This document shows, one piece after another, positions 30,786 through 33,171 of a stretch of 33,171 nt of DNA. Origin of the DNA: Paraburkholderia solisilvae (GTDB lineage: Bacteria; Pseudomonadota; Gammaproteobacteria; Burkholderiales; Burkholderiaceae); assembly GCF_902859875.1 (NCBI RefSeq), contig NZ_CADIKF010000072.1, forward strand, positions 1 to 33,171, read 5' to 3'. The first letter of the stretch is position 1. Each line of letters starts with the position of its first letter. Under the pieces are notes generated by a model. That model was not told the DNA's origin. It ran no database searches and saw only the letters and a program-made list of their open reading frames with translations. Both the position numbers and the translations under genes were made by a program.

Positions 30786-32285
30786 TCAGCCGAACAGGCC
30801 GTGCAGGAACCAGCGCTGCTCCTGCTCTTCTTCGGCCGCGCGGCTGCCGACGCGCTCGAGATAGACCCAGTAACAGCTGCGGTTTTCGGCTTGGGCGACG
30901 TAGTAGTCGCGCGTGATCAATCCGTTGTCGAACCAGCCCGCTTCAATTCGCTCGGCCGGCGACGCCAGCCGCAGCGGCGAACCATAGAACGGCCGGTTCT
31001 GACGCGTCAGCAGGCGTATGGGTGTCTCCAGCATCCATGTCGGGCGCGGCAAACTCTGCGGCAACACACTCTTCTTTTCACGAGCGCCGACCGGCACCCA
31101 GCGGTTCGCGACTTCCGGACGGTAATCGGCCGTCGGTGCGGGACGCAGCACGTTCTCCACACCCAGACGCGCAATCAGCAATTCGAGCAGGCGCGCGTGA
31201 TCTTCCGGTGTGCCGCCCGGCTCCGGGAAAAGGTTATCGTTGACGGGCTGCGCCGAGGCGATTTTCGTCGCGTCGAGCCGCAGCGCGATAGCCGGTGCCG
31301 GCAACTCCGCGCGATGCAGACGTTCTTTCACCAGCCGCAACAGATGCTCCTCGCGCCATGTCGGTTCGCCGAGCGCGATTTCGATCAAGGTCGGCGCGAG
31401 CGCCTGCCTGCCCCGCTCGTGTTCGAAAGAAAACGTCACGGCGGCCGCTGCAAGTTGCTTCGCGCATAACCAGCCGCATAGTTGCGCAAGCAACCGATGC
31501 GCGGCAAACACCGCGCCGTCCGCCTGTTCGAGCCGGTCAGGCAATTCGATGCGCGCGGAAAAAGTGGGCGGCAGTTCGAGCCAGTCGAATAGCTCCGGCG
31601 CCAGACCGAATGCGCGATCCAGCGAATCGAGCAGATGTTCGCCGCAACGACGCTGCAAGCCGGCACGCGGCAAACGACGCACGTCGGCAATCGACGCGCA
31701 GCCGAGCCCCGTGAACCAGTCGGCAAACGGGCGGATCTCCGGCACCGCGTACATCGGCAACGGCGCGAGTGCGCGTTCAAGCGATGTGATCTGCAGTACT
31801 CTCCGGTTGCCATGCTTCGCCAGCAGCCACGCGCCCTGGCCGGTCGGCGCCACGCTGATGCGTGCGCTTAGTCCAAACGTATCGAGCAGTGCTTTTACCA
31901 GCCTGTACAGCGACAGCATGCCGCCGAAAAGCCGCAGACTCGCGCCGACTTCGACGATCACGGTCGCCTCGTCGAGCAACGCGACATCCGGTGAGAACTT
32001 CATCAGTGCGATACCGACTTCCCGCTGCACGGCGTTTTCGCGTGCGCTATCGCGCTCGTATAAACGCGTCTGCGCAGACAGGGTATTCACGCCCGCGCGC
32101 TTCATGCCCACGCGCACCCCTACCGCCCGGGCCGCGCGATCGACGATCACCACCACGCCCTTTTCCAGCACGGCGCAGCCGTGCGCCGCCTTGACCGCGG
32201 CTGCGTCTGCATCATCACGCAACCACTTCGGCTGGAAGACTTCGAGGGGCAACTTCGGCAAATGAACGGCGAGAAAGACGCGCAT
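30786..32285 (-). CDS. imuB: ImuB, inactive Y-family polymerase-like protein
   Basis: The 499-residue protein resembles Y-family polymerases (DinP/ImuB) and acts as the organiser of the mutasome. It begins MRVFLAVHLPKLPLEVFQ, the ImuB start. The palm region has GASLRLFGG, where active Y-polymerases have the catalytic DE pair, as expected for an inactive member. A beta-clamp-like motif appears in QPVNDNLFPEP at about residue 349. It links ImuA, the clamp and DnaE2. The ATG at 32285 lies inside the 3' end of imuA, an overlap of 71 bases, which implies coupled translation. The function follows from work on imuABC in other bacteria. Confidence 0.92.
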   Translation of the reverse strand: MRVFLAVHLPKLPLEVFQPKWLRDDADAAAVKAAHGCAVLEKGVVVIVDRAARAVGVRVGMKRAGVNTLSAQTRLYERDSARENAVQREVGIALMKFSPDVALLDEATVIVEVGASLRLFGGMLSLYRLVKALLDTFGLSARISVAPTGQGAWLLAKHGNRRVLQITSLERALAPLPMYAVPEIRPFADWFTGLGCASIADVRRLPRAGLQRRCGEHLLDSLDRAFGLAPELFDWLELPPTFSARIELPDRLEQADGAVFAAHRLLAQLCGWLCAKQLAAAAVTFSFEHERGRQALAPTLIEIALGEPTWREEHLLRLVKERLHRAELPAPAIALRLDATKIASAQPVNDNLFPEPGGTPEDHARLLELLIARLGVENVLRPAPTADYRPEVANRWVPVGAREKKSVLPQSLPRPTWMLETPIRLLTRQNRPFYGSPLRLASPAERIEAGWFDNGLITRDYYVAQAENRSCYWVYLERVGSRAAEEEQEQRWFLHGLFG

Positions 32286-32922
32286 GACGGGAATACAAAA
32301 CAGGGGTGGGTTGCAGGGAAATCGACAGAGGCGCTGCGCGTAAGGGACCTCGTCGTTTCACAATGTCGACCATCAGGCCTTCTGCTGACGGTCTTAGCGA
32401 GAGCCGCAACAGAGCCGGCGATGCGTCCTGCGCGGCCGTGAGCGGCCGGACCATGATGAATAGCGTCCCGGATGATTGAGCCGCCAGATGCAAACGCCGT
32501 AATGACGACGCTTTCGCATGCTGCACCCACAGCAGCACCGCACCGCAACTGCCGGCCTGAAGGATCTGCTCGGCGGACCATAGGGCGTCGGTGATTTTCG
32601 TCGCCTTGATTTGCAGCAGCCGTTCGAGTGACAGTCCGATATAGTTCAGGCCCGGGCCATCTGGAATATGCGGCGGTTTGATCAGTGCGATAGGCCGCTC
32701 GTCGAGCACACTGAATGCGGGCTGCAGGAGCCGCATTTCACCGACACCCGGCTGATCCACCATCAAATCGACCAGTTCACCGACCGGCCAGCCACCACCG
32801 GGCAACTCCGCGGACAGTACCGGGAAGCCCGTGTCGACCGTCTTCCCACGTCCATGCGCAAGCTGCGAGGCTCGCCAGAGCGCCGGGTGAATTTCTTCGG
32901 CAGGAATAGCGGCGGATGACAT
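32215..32922 (-). CDS. imuA: ImuA, RecA/SulA-like SOS mutagenesis protein
   Basis: The 235-residue protein is a RecA-like protein of the ImuA (SulA-like) type. It has ELPGGGWPVGELVDLMVDQPG in place of a Walker A region, lacking the standard GKT, and the hydrophobic core LLWVQHAKASSLRRLHLAAQ at about 150. It is the first gene of the imuA-imuB-dnaE2 cassette, needed for damage-induced mutagenesis. A LexA box lies 17 bases upstream. There is no good ribosome binding site, and imuB starts within its last 71 bases. ImuA and RecA-like SulA proteins are close families; the cassette context decides for ImuA. Confidence 0.9.
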   Translation of the reverse strand: MSSAAIPAEEIHPALWRASQLAHGRGKTVDTGFPVLSAELPGGGWPVGELVDLMVDQPGVGEMRLLQPAFSVLDERPIALIKPPHIPDGPGLNYIGLSLERLLQIKATKITDALWSAEQILQAGSCGAVLLWVQHAKASSLRRLHLAAQSSGTLFIMVRPLTAAQDASPALLRLSLRPSAEGLMVDIVKRRGPLRAAPLSISLQPTPVLYSRHARLSRRSFAEVAPRSLPAEVVA

Positions 32923-32938
32923 CGATCGTAGGAAAAAC

Positions 32939-32954
32939 CTGTATGTTTGTACAG
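32939..32954. promoter_or_regulatory. LexA (SOS) box upstream of imuA
   Basis: CTGTATGTTTGTACAG matches the LexA consensus CTGT-N8-ACAG at all eight fixed positions. It stands 17 bases before the imuA start, as expected for LexA repression of the imuA-imuB-dnaE2 operon until DNA damage. The box is absent upstream of uvrB. Confidence 0.9.
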
Positions 32955-33083
32955 TATCCTACACGTAATTCGGGTGCTCTGAAGGGGTACTTTTCGAGGT
33001 GAATCGACGGCGAGCTTGAGGCGAAGGTCTGATTAATGAGACCAGAGGAAGGGGAGCGGCGGCGCTGGAGGCCGTAAACGCCA

Positions 33084-33110
33084 CGACCCCGCCTTTGGTG
33101 GGCGGGGTCG
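33084..33110 (-). terminator. rRNA operon terminator
   Basis: CGACCCCGCC (33084-33093) and GGCGGGGTCG (33101-33110) form a perfect 10-bp stem with a 7-base loop, about 19 bases downstream of the 5S rRNA 3' end in the leftward direction. The T-tract after it (GGCGTTT) is weak, so termination could be incomplete. Confidence 0.75.
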
Positions 33111-33128
33111 CGGGATGAGGCAGGAGGA

Positions 33129-33171
33129 GCCTGACGATTACCTACTTTCACACGGGCAATCCGCACTATCA
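33129..33171 (-). rRNA. rrf: 5S ribosomal RNA, 3' end (partial)
   Basis: On the minus strand the last 43 bases read TGATAGTGCGGATTGCCC then GTGTGAAAGTAGGTAATCGT and CAGGC. This is the 3' end of a beta-proteobacterial 5S rRNA, running off the window edge. It marks the 3' end of an rRNA operon whose 16S and 23S genes lie beyond the right edge. Confidence 0.92.

Overview
The window is GC-rich, densely coded chromosomal DNA that looks like a betaproteobacterium of the Burkholderia/Paraburkholderia group. The reasons are the protein sequences themselves, the gene set (poly-3-hydroxybutyrate-linked 3-hydroxybutyrate dehydrogenase with a patatin-like partner, DUF3563, an FtrABCD ferrous-iron system, an imuA-imuB-dnaE2 cassette) and a 5S rRNA 3' end of beta-proteobacterial type at the right edge. 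No transposase, integrase, phage gene or CRISPR array was seen, so this appears to be core or near-core chromosome.

Layout. 1-110: 5' end of acetyl-CoA synthetase (minus strand). 111-842: long non-coding stretch with two inverted repeats. 843-3024: a UPF0114 membrane protein and class I fumarase. 3213-7750: bacterioferritin, glutamate racemase, then bfd, a 20-codon micro-ORF, tonB, exbB and exbD behind a Fur-type promoter. 7930-9188 (minus): a tiny secreted peptide and a LysR regulator, the latter divergent from a pirin gene (9312). 10317-11682: an OsmC-like peroxidase, an AtaL-like protein and hemP. 12049-15891 (minus): ftrABCD plus a GlcG/HbpS-like gene. 16191-18284 (minus): uvrB. 18889-20088: aromatic/aspartate aminotransferase. 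20220-22265 (minus): patatin-like phospholipase and 3-hydroxybutyrate dehydrogenase, divergent from an aldo/keto reductase across a perfect 22-bp palindrome. 23669-24514: rlmJ. 24562-25981 (minus): a proline-rich exported protein, DUF3563 and cueR. 26117-27321: copZ overlapping an RmlD-like reductase. 27348-27420: an inverted dnaE2 fragment. 27509-32922 (minus): dnaE2, imuB and imuA behind a LexA box. 33129-33171: 3' end of 5S rRNA (minus).

Functional themes. The first half is an iron-homeostasis neighbourhood: storage (bfr), release (bfd), energised uptake (tonB-exbB-exbD), haem uptake control (hemP) and ferrous iron import (ftrABCD). Fur-like sites can be seen in front of bfr, bfd, hemP and ftrA. 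Fumarase is itself a 4Fe-4S enzyme. The right half is DNA damage: uvrB for excision repair and the SOS mutagenesis cassette imuA-imuB-dnaE2 with a clear LexA box. Copper sensing (cueR/copZ) sits between.

The items most worth a second look are the micro-ORF with a near-perfect ribosome binding site between bfd and tonB, the inverted 73-bp dnaE2 remnant, the perfect palindrome between hbdH and the aldo/keto reductase, the structured non-coding stretch downstream of hemP, the fifth gene of the ftr operon, and the translational coupling of copZ to an RmlD-like reductase. None of these amounts to a demonstrated new system.
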